Shown: positions 9,234 to 18,301, counted from the first letter of the stretch. The stretch is DNA of 64,000 nt from Niabella aurantiaca DSM 17617 (GCF_000374125.1 NZ_KB893643.1:193645-257644); one strand, 5' to 3'. A program made the numbers and translations. Notes: generated from the letters alone by a model not told the origin.

Positions 9234-9896
9234 TCAGGTAAGTAATTGCGCGGCCACTGCAAGATCCAGGGGGTGCGTGATCTTGATATTGTTCTTCTCG
9301 CCTTCTACCAGCGATACTTTCATACCAAATGCTTCCACCACGGAGGCTTCATCCGTGAATTTCTCTTTTTGTCCGATAGAAAACGCGGGGATCAGTATTT
9401 TGCTGTGAAATACCTGCGGGGTCTGCACCAACACGATCTTATCGCGCTCCAGCGCATCACTGCCGTCTTCAGTAAGCAACCGTACACTGTCGCTGGAAGG
9501 TACCACCGGTATGGCGCTGCCGGTTTCAACCGCCTGTTCATAACAGCGCCGGATCAATCCGGATGAGACCAGGCAGCGTACGGCGTCGTGTACAAAAATG
9601 ATCGCCTCTTCCTCTATCAGTTGCAGCCCGTTTTTTACTGATTCAAAACGGGTGGCACCACCAATGGTAAGACGTACCCGGTCCTTATCAAAATAGGCAT
9701 CGATAATTTCCTGGCCCATATCTGTATAGGCCTCGGGTAATACCAGCACGATGTCCAGGTCCTCGTAGGTTTTTAAAAATGTATCGATCGTATAATACAA
9801 CAGGGGTTTGTTCTTCAGCAATAAAAACTGTTTGGGTAGTTCTGTTCCCATTCGCACACCTGTTCCTCCGGCTACAATAACTGCAATTTTCTTCAT
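9234..9896 (-). CDS. ispD: 2-C-methyl-D-erythritol 4-phosphate cytidylyltransferase
   Basis: Enzyme of the non-mevalonate isoprenoid pathway that joins CTP and MEP to give CDP-methylerythritol. The 220-residue protein opens with the nucleotide-binding motif VAGGTGVRMGTELPKQFLLL. It has IFVHDAVRCLVS in the centre and LVQTPQVF and TDEASVVEAFG near the C-terminus, all hallmarks of IspD. Length is slightly below the E. coli protein. Start is the ATG at 9896. It is downstream of lepA on the same strand with a 131-base spacer and could be read from the same transcript. Confidence 0.93.
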   Translation of the reverse strand: MKKIAVIVAGGTGVRMGTELPKQFLLLKNKPLLYYTIDTFLKTYEDLDIVLVLPEAYTDMGQEIIDAYFDKDRVRLTIGGATRFESVKNGLQLIEEEAIIFVHDAVRCLVSSGLIRRCYEQAVETGSAIPVVPSSDSVRLLTEDGSDALERDKIVLVQTPQVFHSKILIPAFSIGQKEKFTDEASVVEAFGMKVSLVEGEKNNIKITHPLDLAVAAQLLT

Positions 9897-10027
9897 TCCT
9901 GTTCCTTTATTTCCTGTTATTAGCTGTTAGTTATCCGCCACAGCATTGCTGTTAACCGGCAGAGATCAAGTTACGATGCTGAAAGCTCAAAGCTGATAAT
10001 TTAAAACTGAAGGCCCACAGCTACTAC

Positions 10028-11821
10028 CTACTCATCCAGTTTCAACACTGCCAGGAACGCTTCCTGCGGAACTTCCACATTACCGATCTGGCGCATCCGC
10101 TTCTTTCCTTCTTTTTGTTTTTCCAGGAGTTTACGTTTCCGGCTGATGTCCCCGCCATAACATTTTGCCGTAACATCCTTACGCATAGCCGAAATATTCT
10201 CCCTGGCTACGATCTTGGCCCCGATGGCTGCCTGTATCGCGATCTGGAATTGCTGACGGGGCAATAGCTCCTTCAGCTTTTCGCAAAGCTTCCGTCCAAA
10301 TTCGTGTGCGCGGCTGCGGTGGATCAGGGCGCTCAGCGCATCCACCTTATCTCCATTCAGCAGGATATCCATCTTCACGATATCGCTGTCCTTATATCCG
10401 ATCGGATGATAATCAAAAGAAGCGTAGCCCCTGGTCTGGGACTTCAATTTATCGTAAAAATCAAATACGATCTCGGTCAAGGGCATTTCAAAGATCAGTT
10501 CCACGCGCGAGGTGGTAAGATAGCTCTGATTGATGAGGATGCCGCGTTTGCCCAGGCAAAGCGTCATGATGTTTCCGATATAATCCGGCTTGGTAATGAT
10601 CTGTGCCTTGATATAGGGTTCTTCGATCCGGTCCGTTTTCACCGGGTCCGGAAATTCGGTCGGGTTGTTTACAATAATCGTTTCGGCCTTTGTGGTATGC
10701 GCAATGAAACTTACGTTGGGCACGGTGGTGATCACCGTTTGTTTAAATTCGCGTTCCAGCCGTTCCTGGATGATCTCCATATGCAGCATTCCCAGGAAAC
10801 CGCAACGGAAACCAAATCCCAGCGCCTGTGAGGTTTCCAGTTCAAAGGTCAGCGAGGCATCATTCAGCTGAAGTTTCTCCATGCAATCCCGCAACTCTTC
10901 AAACTCATCCGTATTCACCGGGTAAATTCCGGCAAATACCATGGGCTTTACTTCTTCAAATCCTTTGATCGCCACGGGGTTGGTATTGCCGGCAAGTGTA
11001 ATGGTATCCCCTACTTTTACTTCTTTGGCATTTTTAATACCGGTGATGATATAGCCCACGTCTCCTGCGCGCACTTCGTTCCGTTCCGTCATTTTCAGCT
11101 TCAGGATCCCGATCTCATCTGCTTCATATTCCTGGCCGGTGCTTACGAACTTCACCTTGTTGCCCTTTTTCAGCGCTCCGTTGAGGATCCGGTAATAAAC
11201 GATGATGCCCCGGAAACTGTTAAAAACGCTGTCAAAGATCAGGGCCTGTAACGGCGCTTCCGGATCGCCTGCGGGCGCAGGTATTTTTTCCACGATGGCT
11301 TCCAGCACTTCGTCAATACCCAGCCCCGTCCTCCCGCTGGCCAGCAGGATATCCTCCGGCTTGCAGCCGATCAGGTCAATGATCTGGTCCTTCACCTCGT
11401 CGATCATGGCCCCGTCCATATCAATCTTATTGATTACCGGAATAATTTCGAGATCATTATCAATAGCCAGGTACAGGTTGCTGATGGTTTGTGCCTGGAT
11501 CCCCTGTGTGGCATCTACCAGCAGCAGGGCACCCTCGCAGGCTGCCAGGGCACGGCTCACTTCATAGCTGAAATCCACGTGGCCCGGGGTGTCGATCAGG
11601 TTGAGTGTATAGTTTTCGCCCGCCGGGGACCGGTAATCGATCTGGATGGCATGACTTTTAATGGTGATCCCCTTTTCCCGCTCCAGGTCCATGTCGTCCA
11701 GCACCTGGTCCATCATTTCCCGGTCGCTAATGGTATTGGTGGCCTGCAACAACCTGTCTGCCAGGGTACTCTTTCCGTGATCGATATGCGCGATAATACA
11801 AAAATTCCGTATATTCTTCAT
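10028..11821 (-). CDS. lepA: Elongation factor 4 (LepA), ribosome back-translocating GTPase
   Basis: Translation GTPase of 597 residues. The G1 motif [15 protein letters not shown] is near the N-terminus, followed by [13 protein letters not shown] (G3) and [10 protein letters not shown] (G4). The central EF-G-like domains and the LepA-specific C-terminal domain follow ([20 protein letters not shown] and [15 protein letters not shown]). The ATG at 11821 gives the canonical [17 protein letters not shown] start; the frame stays open upstream to 11932 but those residues are not family-like. LepA binds the ribosome and affects initiation and elongation under ionic stress. ispD follows downstream. 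Confidence 0.96.
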   Translation of the reverse strand: MKNIRNFCIIAHIDHGKSTLADRLLQATNTISDREMMDQVLDDMDLEREKGITIKSHAIQIDYRSPAGENYTLNLIDTPGHVDFSYEVSRALAACEGALLLVDATQGIQAQTISNLYLAIDNDLEIIPVINKIDMDGAMIDEVKDQIIDLIGCKPEDILLASGRTGLGIDEVLEAIVEKIPAPAGDPEAPLQALIFDSVFNSFRGIIVYYRILNGALKKGNKVKFVSTGQEYEADEIGILKLKMTERNEVRAGDVGYIITGIKNAKEVKVGDTITLAGNTNPVAIKGFEEVKPMVFAGIYPVNTDEFEELRDCMEKLQLNDASLTFELETSQALGFGFRCGFLGMLHMEIIQERLEREFKQTVITTVPNVSFIAHTTKAETIIVNNPTEFPDPVKTDRIEEPYIKAQIITKPDYIGNIMTLCLGKRGILINQSYLTTSRVELIFEMPLTEIVFDFYDKLKSQTRGYASFDYHPIGYKDSDIVKMDILLNGDKVDALSALIHRSRAHEFGRKLCEKLKELLPRQQFQIAIQAAIGAKIVARENISAMRKDVTAKCYGGDISRKRKLLEKQKEGKKRMRQIGNVEVPQEAFLAVLKLDE

Positions 11822-12139
11822 GCTGATGCCCCATTTTCGGGGCTGCAAAGGTACGCTTTTCAGAGGAAATTCCGGGGAATTTCCGGCTGCAGCGCCGGGC
11901 TCACTAACATTCCCTGCGGCAAACCGGTCCAATGCAACGTTTAGCGGATCAAAAATTTACAACATCATGTAAGCCTATTGTAAATAAACCCGTTACAATT
12001 GTTTAAAGCATTGTTTTTTTGCAGTTGTTAGAATTTTGAGATGGAGATCAATGATAAAGTTAAAATATTTTATACAAGTCAGAAACTCAAACCGGAAACC
12101 ACCTGGCGTAAAAAAAACTGTTGCCATAACCGGAACAGC

Positions 12140-12405
12140 TTTCAGTTCAATGATGAACGTTCCACCCTCCGCACCTGTACAGGTGAGATCAAAAATGGTT
12201 TTACGGTAATGTCTTGCCGCACCGCCATGCGCTTGCAGATGATACTCCAGATCGCGTATCACTTTCCGGCCCTGAAACAAGGCATTCAGAAATGCGATCA
12301 GCAGGCCCTTATCAGGGTCAGATCCAAATATCCTTTTGAAACCAAAATCAGTTAGGGGGTCGAGGTACCTATCGGCACGATCGGTGTGTCTTTCATATTA
12401 GCCAT
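12140..12405 (-). pseudogene. Rpn family recombination-promoting nuclease/putative transposase, remnant
   Basis: The N-terminal part of an Rpn (PD-(D/E)XK, TIGR01784-type) protein is visible. An ATG at 12405 gives MANMKDTPIVPIG and reaches a stop after 17 codons. A shift of frame continues with RYLDPLTDFGFKRIFGSDPD, then LLIAFLNALFQGRKVIRDLEY, HYRKTIFDLTCTGAEGGTFI and IELK at about 12140. After that the reading loses all similarity. The gene therefore has a frameshift near its start and lacks the C-terminal two thirds. Intact Rpn proteins are about 300 residues. No terminal repeats are seen, so this is a degraded copy rather than an active element. Confidence 0.75.
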
Positions 12406-12606
12406 CGTTAAAGATACAATTTTCTCAGCCCTCCATAAAATTGACCAGGGGCCTGTGTAATAACCGTCCGGCCCACCGATCACTGTTCTGTTAAAATTAC
12501 CCGCTGCCCCTGACAAAACCCCAAATTTAGCCAGCCGGTTTAAAATAAAATGAGTAGTTTAGGAGGATCAAACGATTCAAATTTATTCATTTATTAAACC
12601 GCCATC

Positions 12607-13482
12607 ATGAGTACGACAAATACGAACAATACCCCGCTGGCCAGTCTTGACGAATGGGAAGATGATTTGCTGCGCAGATACCCCGATCCTGAAACCATCG
12701 CCACTTCAAAGACCACGGATGAATACCGCAACTATGAAGATCCGCAACGGGATACTGTTAAAGAGTTTTACCGGCTGAACCACACCTTGCAGACACACGA
12801 TTTTGTGATGAAAAAAAGAGCTGATTTCCTGAAGTTCAACCGGAAGGAAATGACGGTCTGGAATGCTTTTGATTTCCTGAACCAGTTGGTGGATGATTCC
12901 GATCCGGACACCGACCTGGACCAGTTCCAGCACCTGCTGCAAACCTCTGAAGCCATCCGCAGGGACGGACATCCGGACTGGATGGTGCTCACCGGGCTTA
13001 TGCACGATATGGGCAAGGTTCTTTGTCTTTTTGGTGAGCCGCAATGGGCTGTGGTGGGCGACACGTTTCCTGTGGGATGTGCCTACTCGGATAAGATTGT
13101 TTACCCCGAATTCTTTAAAAGCAATCCCGACTACGATAATCCGACCTACAGCACCAAACTGGGCCTGTATGAAGCCGGGTGTGGTCTCCGGAACGTAACC
13201 ATGTCCTGGGGACATGACGAATATATTTACCAGATCATGAAGGAGCACCTTCCGGAAGAAGGCCTCTACATGCTTCGTTACCACTCGTTTTATGCCTGGC
13301 ACAGGGAGGGCGCTTACGAATACCTGACCGACGACCATGATAAGAAAATGCTGAAATGGGTCAAGCTGTTCAATCCGTACGATCTCTATTCCAAAAACCC
13401 CGAGCCCCCCGATTGGACAAAATTGCGGCCCTATTATGAAACCCTGGTAAGCAGTTACCTTCCCGAAACATTAAGATTTTAA
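12607..13482 (+). CDS. Inositol oxygenase (MIOX)
   Basis: Di-iron enzyme that cleaves myo-inositol with O2 to D-glucuronate. The 291-residue protein aligns end to end with animal MIOX. All six iron ligands can be placed: His109 (FQHLLQTSEAIR), His133 and Asp134 (LMHDMGK), His203 (WGHDEY), His226 (YHSFYAWH) and Asp259 (FNPYDLYSK). There is no signal peptide, so it acts in the cytoplasm. MIOX is mainly a eukaryotic enzyme with scattered bacterial homologues. The next protein gene is a sodium:solute symporter whose family includes inositol transporters. Import followed by oxidation is the likely scheme, with glucuronate entering uronate catabolism encoded elsewhere. Confidence 0.95.
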   Translation: MSTTNTNNTPLASLDEWEDDLLRRYPDPETIATSKTTDEYRNYEDPQRDTVKEFYRLNHTLQTHDFVMKKRADFLKFNRKEMTVWNAFDFLNQLVDDSDPDTDLDQFQHLLQTSEAIRRDGHPDWMVLTGLMHDMGKVLCLFGEPQWAVVGDTFPVGCAYSDKIVYPEFFKSNPDYDNPTYSTKLGLYEAGCGLRNVTMSWGHDEYIYQIMKEHLPEEGLYMLRYHSFYAWHREGAYEYLTDDHDKKMLKWVKLFNPYDLYSKNPEPPDWTKLRPYYETLVSSYLPETLRF

Positions 13483-13599
13483 AAAGCCGGGGTTGACGAA
13501 AAAGCGGCGAGCTAAAGATCAGGCGGAAAGGTATCGTATATCCATTATTCAGGGCTTTCCGCCTTACCAACTTGCCGGCCGAAAAATACTTTTTAGCCA

Positions 13600-13700
13600 C
13601 TCCCATATTCATAACCGGGGAACCCTGAACCAGCGATGGCGTTGCAGTGCCCTGAGTTAAGGAAGGAAGCACCCCTGCCGGGTATCCACCCGGGTAATCC
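13600..13700 (+). ncRNA. ffs: Candidate small signal recognition particle RNA (4.5S-like)
   Basis: The 243-base gap between the inositol oxygenase and symporter genes contains GGAAGGAAGCA (13661-13671), identical to the apical tetraloop/AGCA segment of bacterial SRP RNA. The flanks can pair: ACC and GGG at 13614-13619 with CCC and GGT near 13689-13695, then CCC (13623-13625) with GGG (13680-13682). The run TGCCGGG on the 3' side also occurs in E. coli 4.5S RNA. A TACTTTTT box at 13587-13594 resembles a -7 element and would place the RNA start near 13600. A weakness is that the three bases before GGAA (TAA) do not pair well with GGA after it. Ends are approximate. Confidence 0.5.
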
Positions 13701-13725
13701 TGTTTCATCTCCCAAACCATTCCCG

Positions 13726-15354
13726 ATGCATCAACTTCAGCCGCTGGACTATCTCGTTTTTCTGATCTATTTTATTGCCGTGTCTGCTTACGGGTATTAT
13801 GTTTACCGCCGGAAAAAATCAGCAACCCCCAGTTCCAAGGATTTCTTTCTTGCAGAAGGTTCACTTACCTGGTGGGCCATCGGGGCCTCTCTGATCGCTT
13901 CCAATATATCTGCCGAGCATTTCATCGGCATGAGCGGGTCCGGTTTTGCGCTGGGGCTGGCTATCTCCTCGTATGAGTGGATGGCCGCCGCTACATTGAT
14001 CATCGTTGCGGTATTCATCATACCGGTGTACCTGAAGAATAAGATCTTCACCATGCCGCAGTTCCTTTCGGTCCGTTACAATGACAAGGTCAGCACGATC
14101 ATGGCTGTTTTCTGGCTGTTGGTCTATGTATTTGTAAACCTGACCTCCATCATCTACCTGGGCGCACTGGCCATTTCCTCCATCAGCAGCCTGAGTTTCG
14201 AAGCCTGCATTGCAGGGCTCAGCCTGTTCTCTGTTATTGTAACCCTGGGCGGAATGAAGGTGATCGGTTATACCGACGTGGTGCAGGTGATCGTACTGAT
14301 TGTTGGCGGACTGATCACCGCCTACCTGGCCCTTTCCCTGCTGGCAGACCGGTTTGGATTTGAAGGCGATATCTGGAAAGCATTAGGCATTTTAAGAAAG
14401 GAGGCGCCTGCCCATTTTCACATGATCTTTAAAAAGGGCGATCCGCATTACTATGAGCTGCCGGGAATGTCGGTGTTGATCGGCGGAATGCTGATCAATA
14501 ACCTGGCTTACTGGGGCTGTAACCAGTACATTGTGCAACGCGCCCTGGGTGCCGATCTGAAAACAGCCAGGAAAGGGATCCTTTTTGCCGCTTTTTTAAA
14601 GCTGCTGATCCCCGTAATTGCGGTGCTGCCCGGTATTACGATGTTCGTATTGCACCAGAACGGAATGTTTCAGCAGGAAATGACCGATGCCTCAGGCGTC
14701 GTAAAACCGGATCATGCCTACCCTACGCTCATGAACCTGCTTCCCGCGGGTCTGAAGGGCGTTGCATTTGCGGCGCTTACAGCGGCAATCGTGGCTTCGC
14801 TGGCGGGTAAGGCCAACAGCATTTCTACTATTTTTTCGCTGGATATTTATAAAAAATTCTTTAACAGGGAAGCATCCGAGCGGAAACTGGTACGTGTGGG
14901 GCGCTGGGCCGTAATTACAGCCATGCTGCTGGCGGCGTTGGTTACCCCTGCCCTTCAATCGCTGGACCAGGCGTATCAGTTCATCCAGGAATATGTCGGC
15001 TTTTTTTCGCCGGGGGTGCTGGCTATTTTCCTGCTGGGTATGTTCTGGAAACGTACCACTGCCAATGCAGCACTGGCCGGCGCCGTGCTCACCATCCCCA
15101 TCTCCACGGTCCTTAAATTCCTGCCCGCATGGACCCACGGGGCCTTTCCCGATTACCCGTTCCTCGACCGGATGACCATTACCTTTTTTTGCGTGATCCT
15201 GCTGATGGTCGGCATCAGCCTCGCATCTCCCCGTACAGCCGCTCCGGATGCCATCGAAACGGATAAACGGCTTTTCCGGGTATCGCCGGGCTTCCTGATG
15301 GGGTCCGTGATCATCTGCGGTATTCTTGCCGCCTTATACACCGTTTTCTGGTAA
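13726..15354 (+). CDS. Sodium:solute symporter (SSS/SGLT family)
   Basis: Integral membrane transporter of about 542 residues with some 13-14 helices. Family landmarks are DYLVFLIYFIAVSAYGYYVY (helix 1), GASLIASNISAEHFIGMSGSG (the helix 1' sodium-site region) and YWGCNQYIVQRALGA. A further landmark is AALTAAIVASLAGKANSISTIFSLDIYKK. These fit the sugar/inositol SGLT branch. The ATG at 13726 is chosen; earlier in-frame starts lie within the candidate SRP RNA and add non-hydrophobic residues. It sits downstream of inositol oxygenase, so Na+-driven myo-inositol or related polyol uptake is the best guess. Related sugars are equally compatible with the sequence. Confidence 0.88.
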   Translation: MHQLQPLDYLVFLIYFIAVSAYGYYVYRRKKSATPSSKDFFLAEGSLTWWAIGASLIASNISAEHFIGMSGSGFALGLAISSYEWMAAATLIIVAVFIIPVYLKNKIFTMPQFLSVRYNDKVSTIMAVFWLLVYVFVNLTSIIYLGALAISSISSLSFEACIAGLSLFSVIVTLGGMKVIGYTDVVQVIVLIVGGLITAYLALSLLADRFGFEGDIWKALGILRKEAPAHFHMIFKKGDPHYYELPGMSVLIGGMLINNLAYWGCNQYIVQRALGADLKTARKGILFAAFLKLLIPVIAVLPGITMFVLHQNGMFQQEMTDASGVVKPDHAYPTLMNLLPAGLKGVAFAALTAAIVASLAGKANSISTIFSLDIYKKFFNREASERKLVRVGRWAVITAMLLAALVTPALQSLDQAYQFIQEYVGFFSPGVLAIFLLGMFWKRTTANAALAGAVLTIPISTVLKFLPAWTHGAFPDYPFLDRMTITFFCVILLMVGISLASPRTAAPDAIETDKRLFRVSPGFLMGSVIICGILAALYTVFW

Positions 15355-15523
15355 TGACCATACGCCGTCCGCGCCGCCGGGCCGGTATCAAAACCTGACC
15401 GGCGACAAGTAAGCAACCGTTTTCAGGCATTTCCGGGATTTTTTTAATCCCTGGATGTTGCGTTTCATTTCATAGCTGCGTTACCTCTATCAGAACAACA
15501 TTTATATCGCTCAAAATCTGAAA

Positions 15524-16234
15524 ATGATGAAAAAAGTTTTTCTGGGCAGCTTTTTATTGTTGACCCTGGTGTTTTTAAGCTCCTGTTTAAAAGATCGTGA
15601 CAGCTATTACGACAGCCCCGAGTTTCAAAACGCCGCCGCAGTAAGCATTATCAACGGTGCCCCGCTGGGGATGCCACTGGACATCCAGTTTAAAGGAACC
15701 CAGCGCTGGCTGCTGAATGAGTTTTATTATACTTACCGGACCAATTATACCCGCGTTTATTCCGGTGACCGGAAACTGTATGTGTTCAACCGGGGAGAAT
15801 CGGACAGCCTGTTTTCAAAGAACGTAACGTTCGAGCCCCGCAAACGGTATTCCATCTTTATTGTGGACACCCTGAGCAAAATGGATGCGGTACTGGTACG
15901 CGACAGTGTTATGACCCCCGTTGGCGATTCCATTTTGATCCGTTTTGCCAATATGAGCCCCGACGCCGGAGCCATTGACCTTTACATACAGGACAATCCT
16001 ACCGCAGTCGCAAAAAACATCGGGTACAAAAATGTAAGTACATTTGTCAGCTTCAAGTCGGCAAAAGACATCCGGTTTGAGGCAAGGGCAGCCGGTACGA
16101 ATACAGTACTGGCCACCTCGGAGGTAAAGAATTTATATAATGGAAATCAATATACTATTTGGACAACTGGTTTTAAGTCGATGAACACTACCAACGGAAA
16201 ACTGATTGTAGAAGCGATGGCGCACTATTATTAG
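15524..16234 (+). CDS. DUF4397-type lipoprotein
   Basis: Exported lipoprotein of 236 residues. The signal sequence ends in the lipobox LSSC with the acylated Cys at position 21. The mature part carries a DUF4397 immunoglobulin-like region (ILIRFANMSPDAGAIDLYI and later VSTFVSFKSAKDIRFEARAA). DUF4397 proteins are cell-surface or periplasmic and their role is unknown. The gene stands alone between the symporter and a terminator at 16255-16299. Confidence 0.82.
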   Translation: MMKKVFLGSFLLLTLVFLSSCLKDRDSYYDSPEFQNAAAVSIINGAPLGMPLDIQFKGTQRWLLNEFYYTYRTNYTRVYSGDRKLYVFNRGESDSLFSKNVTFEPRKRYSIFIVDTLSKMDAVLVRDSVMTPVGDSILIRFANMSPDAGAIDLYIQDNPTAVAKNIGYKNVSTFVSFKSAKDIRFEARAAGTNTVLATSEVKNLYNGNQYTIWTTGFKSMNTTNGKLIVEAMAHYY

Positions 16235-16254
16235 TAGATCCCATATATTTCCAT

Positions 16255-16299
16255 AAAAAGATCAGCCTCCGTTGCCCCAGCGCCGGTTGGCTGATTTTT
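16255..16299 (+). terminator. Rho-independent terminator after DUF4397 gene
   Basis: TCAGCC (16262-16267) pairs with GGCTGA (16289-16294). The stem is prolonged by an A-run before and TTTTT after it, which could also allow termination from the opposite direction. Confidence 0.65.
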
Positions 16300-16340
16300 G
16301 GTATATTTAGAAGAAGGTGTAAAAACATAACAAAGGGAAT

Positions 16341-16901
16341 TTGGGAATACAGGACGCCGAACTGGAACTGGTGCTGAAAAAATGCGGGCAGGACTCAGTA
16401 CCACACAAAGAAGCGCTTTATAAAAGCTATTATGGCTTTATAAAAGGCGTGGTGAGGCGTTATGTAAATGATTATCATGTAATGGAAGAGTTGGTGAATG
16501 ACTCTTTTGTGAAAATCTTTAGTCACCTGGATTCCTTTAAGGCACCCGGATATTCGGCGGATATTGAGCAGTCCTTTAAAGGCTGGGTAGCCAAGATCGC
16601 TTCAAGAACGGCGATCGATTTTCTCAGAAAGAAGAAAATGAATCTCTTACAGGAGGAACCGTCGGAGAACCATTTTCCGGAGCAGCACCCTTCCGGGGTG
16701 CAGTCCAGCGAAGTAAAGGACATTATGTCCCTGCTGAATCAACTGCCTGAAATCCAAAAAACCGTTTTTAGTTTATACGAAATCGAAGGATTCAGCCATG
16801 AAGAAATTTCCCGGATGCTACAGATTTCGGAGAATGTCTGCCGGGTTTATCTCTCAAGGGCGAAAAATAAATTGAAAGCGCTTTATATAAAAAATTTTTA
16901 A
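16341..16901 (+). CDS. ECF RNA polymerase sigma factor
   Basis: Sigma-70 family factor of 186 residues. Region 2 covers about 25-105 (YKSYYGFIKGVVRRYV, VMEELVNDSFVKIF, WVAKIASRTAIDFLRKKKM). Region 4 covers about 125-180 (LPEIQKTVFSLYEIEGFSHE and VCRVYLSRAKNKLKAL). The only usable start is TTG at 16341, since an in-frame TAA lies just upstream at 16320-16322 and no ATG precedes conserved region 2. The weak TTG start may keep its level low. Nine bases downstream begins the gene for a membrane protein with the features of its anti-sigma factor, so the pair is almost certainly an operon. Confidence 0.9.
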   Translation: MGIQDAELELVLKKCGQDSVPHKEALYKSYYGFIKGVVRRYVNDYHVMEELVNDSFVKIFSHLDSFKAPGYSADIEQSFKGWVAKIASRTAIDFLRKKKMNLLQEEPSENHFPEQHPSGVQSSEVKDIMSLLNQLPEIQKTVFSLYEIEGFSHEEISRMLQISENVCRVYLSRAKNKLKALYIKNF

Positions 16902-16910
16902 TGAAAAGTC

Positions 16911-18275
16911 ATGGAAGACCATCAGGATGATTTTTTAAAACATATTAAAGAGGTACTCCGGAACCACGAGGAGGACTACCGGCAGGGCGCCTGGGAACAG
17001 TTTTCCCAACAGCACCTGCAGGCTCCGGTAAAAGCTGCCCGGGTGATCCCTCTGTGGAAAAAGATCACGGCTGCCGCAGCTGTTCTTGCCGCTGTATTGC
17101 TGAGCGTCCAGTATTTTATAACAACACCTCCTGCCGGCGTTTCTCCGGCGATCGTGAAGGAGGATGGCGCACAGTCACCCTCCCAAAAGAACCATCCGGC
17201 CACCGGGAACAGTCAAATAACACTCCCCGTACCGGACACCCAGGCTCCGTTAACGGCAGACCGGTCCTCCGGGAACAACCCGGTATTTTCTCCGCAGGAA
17301 CAGCAAAAACCCGGAACGCCTCTTACCGCCAGCGGACAGGAACCGGTTGCACAAAATGATGTTCTGAAAGAAACACCCGTGTTGCCGGCGCCCCCGTCTG
17401 CAGGAACGGAAGTGACTGCAGGACACGGGCAAACACCAACAAGACAGAAGCCCGCCCCCAAACCATTTTGGCCCAACCCTGTTGCGCCCGGCAATGCAAC
17501 AGCAGGCCAGCAGCCACCGGTACGCCAGCAAAATCCCCTCTTCCTGGCCCGGGAATCCGCCCCGTCAGAACGGGAGAACAGCCGCTCAAAGAAATGGTCT
17601 CCCAGCGTCTTCATCTCGCCCATGTTCGGGGAAAGCGACGTAAATATGGGCTATGGAGTTTCGCTGGGTTATGCGGTAAATGATAAAATAAAGATCAGCG
17701 CAGGGGTCGCGCACAATAAAATGACGGCTTCACGTGATTTTGATGTTTCTTTCCCTTCTTCTAATGCGACGTTGAACAGTCCGGCAGCTTTCAGCGCTTC
17801 CGCCGCAAGAAGCCTCGTTAATAATGATGCTGCTGTGCCTCAGCAGCAACTCGAAAAGGTGAACGCTACTTTAAGTGGTTTTGACATCCCTATTGATATC
17901 AGCTACAATATTACCAACCGGCTGTATGCTACTGCCGGGGTATCCGGAATGGTGGTGGTCAGGGACAATGCCCTGTATTACTATAAAGACAGCGAAAACC
18001 AGCAGATCTCGGTCGAGAACAACCAGGGCATCCTGAAAGAAGACAAGAACATACAGGTCATAAAATCTTCGGTTTCCGATGCCGCTCCGGAAGCATCCGG
18101 AAAGGAACGGACGCCCTTCCTCGGGTTCTATAACGTTTCTTTCGGCTATAAACAGAAGATCACGCCCAAAAACAATGTGGCCATCGAACCCTTTCTGAAA
18201 GTGCCCATGAAGAACGTATCGGACCAGAAGCTGAACTATACCGGTATGGGCATCCGGCTGAAATTTGACTTTTAG
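16911..18275 (+). CDS. Probable dual-membrane-spanning anti-sigma factor with outer-membrane beta-barrel
   Basis: Protein of 454 residues in four zones. Residues 1-50 are charged and probably cytoplasmic (DDFLKHIKEVLRNHEEDY), where they would bind the sigma factor. Residues 52-71 form one inner-membrane helix (ITAAAAVLAAVLLSVQYFIT). Residues 72-226 are a Pro/Gln/Thr-rich disordered linker of about 155 residues. Residues 227-454 look like an eight-stranded outer-membrane barrel with alternating aromatic strands (FISPMFGESDVNMGYGVSLGYA) ending in LKFDF, the terminal Phe signature. One chain thus seems to cross both membranes, as described for the Dma anti-sigma factors of Bacteroides. It lies 9 bases after an ECF sigma gene. 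Envelope stress or vesiculation control is the likely role, by analogy. Confidence 0.75.
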   Translation: MEDHQDDFLKHIKEVLRNHEEDYRQGAWEQFSQQHLQAPVKAARVIPLWKKITAAAAVLAAVLLSVQYFITTPPAGVSPAIVKEDGAQSPSQKNHPATGNSQITLPVPDTQAPLTADRSSGNNPVFSPQEQQKPGTPLTASGQEPVAQNDVLKETPVLPAPPSAGTEVTAGHGQTPTRQKPAPKPFWPNPVAPGNATAGQQPPVRQQNPLFLARESAPSERENSRSKKWSPSVFISPMFGESDVNMGYGVSLGYAVNDKIKISAGVAHNKMTASRDFDVSFPSSNATLNSPAAFSASAARSLVNNDAAVPQQQLEKVNATLSGFDIPIDISYNITNRLYATAGVSGMVVVRDNALYYYKDSENQQISVENNQGILKEDKNIQVIKSSVSDAAPEASGKERTPFLGFYNVSFGYKQKITPKNNVAIEPFLKVPMKNVSDQKLNYTGMGIRLKFDF

Positions 18276-18301
18276 GATCTTGTTGCTTTAGTTATTCGTT
18301 T

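Noticed and set aside
12041-12355. 104-codon plus-strand reading
   Set aside because: It lies antisense to the Rpn remnant, which has clear family motifs on the minus strand.
12555-12567. AGGAGGATC as a ribosome binding site for the inositol oxygenase gene
   Set aside because: It is about 40 bases before the ATG at 12607, too far to act, and this phylum seldom uses Shine-Dalgarno pairing.
15440-15475. Hairpin GGGATT-ttttt-AATCCC after the symporter gene considered as terminator
   Set aside because: The stem is short, its loop is a T-run and no T-run follows it, so it does not fit a rho-independent terminator.
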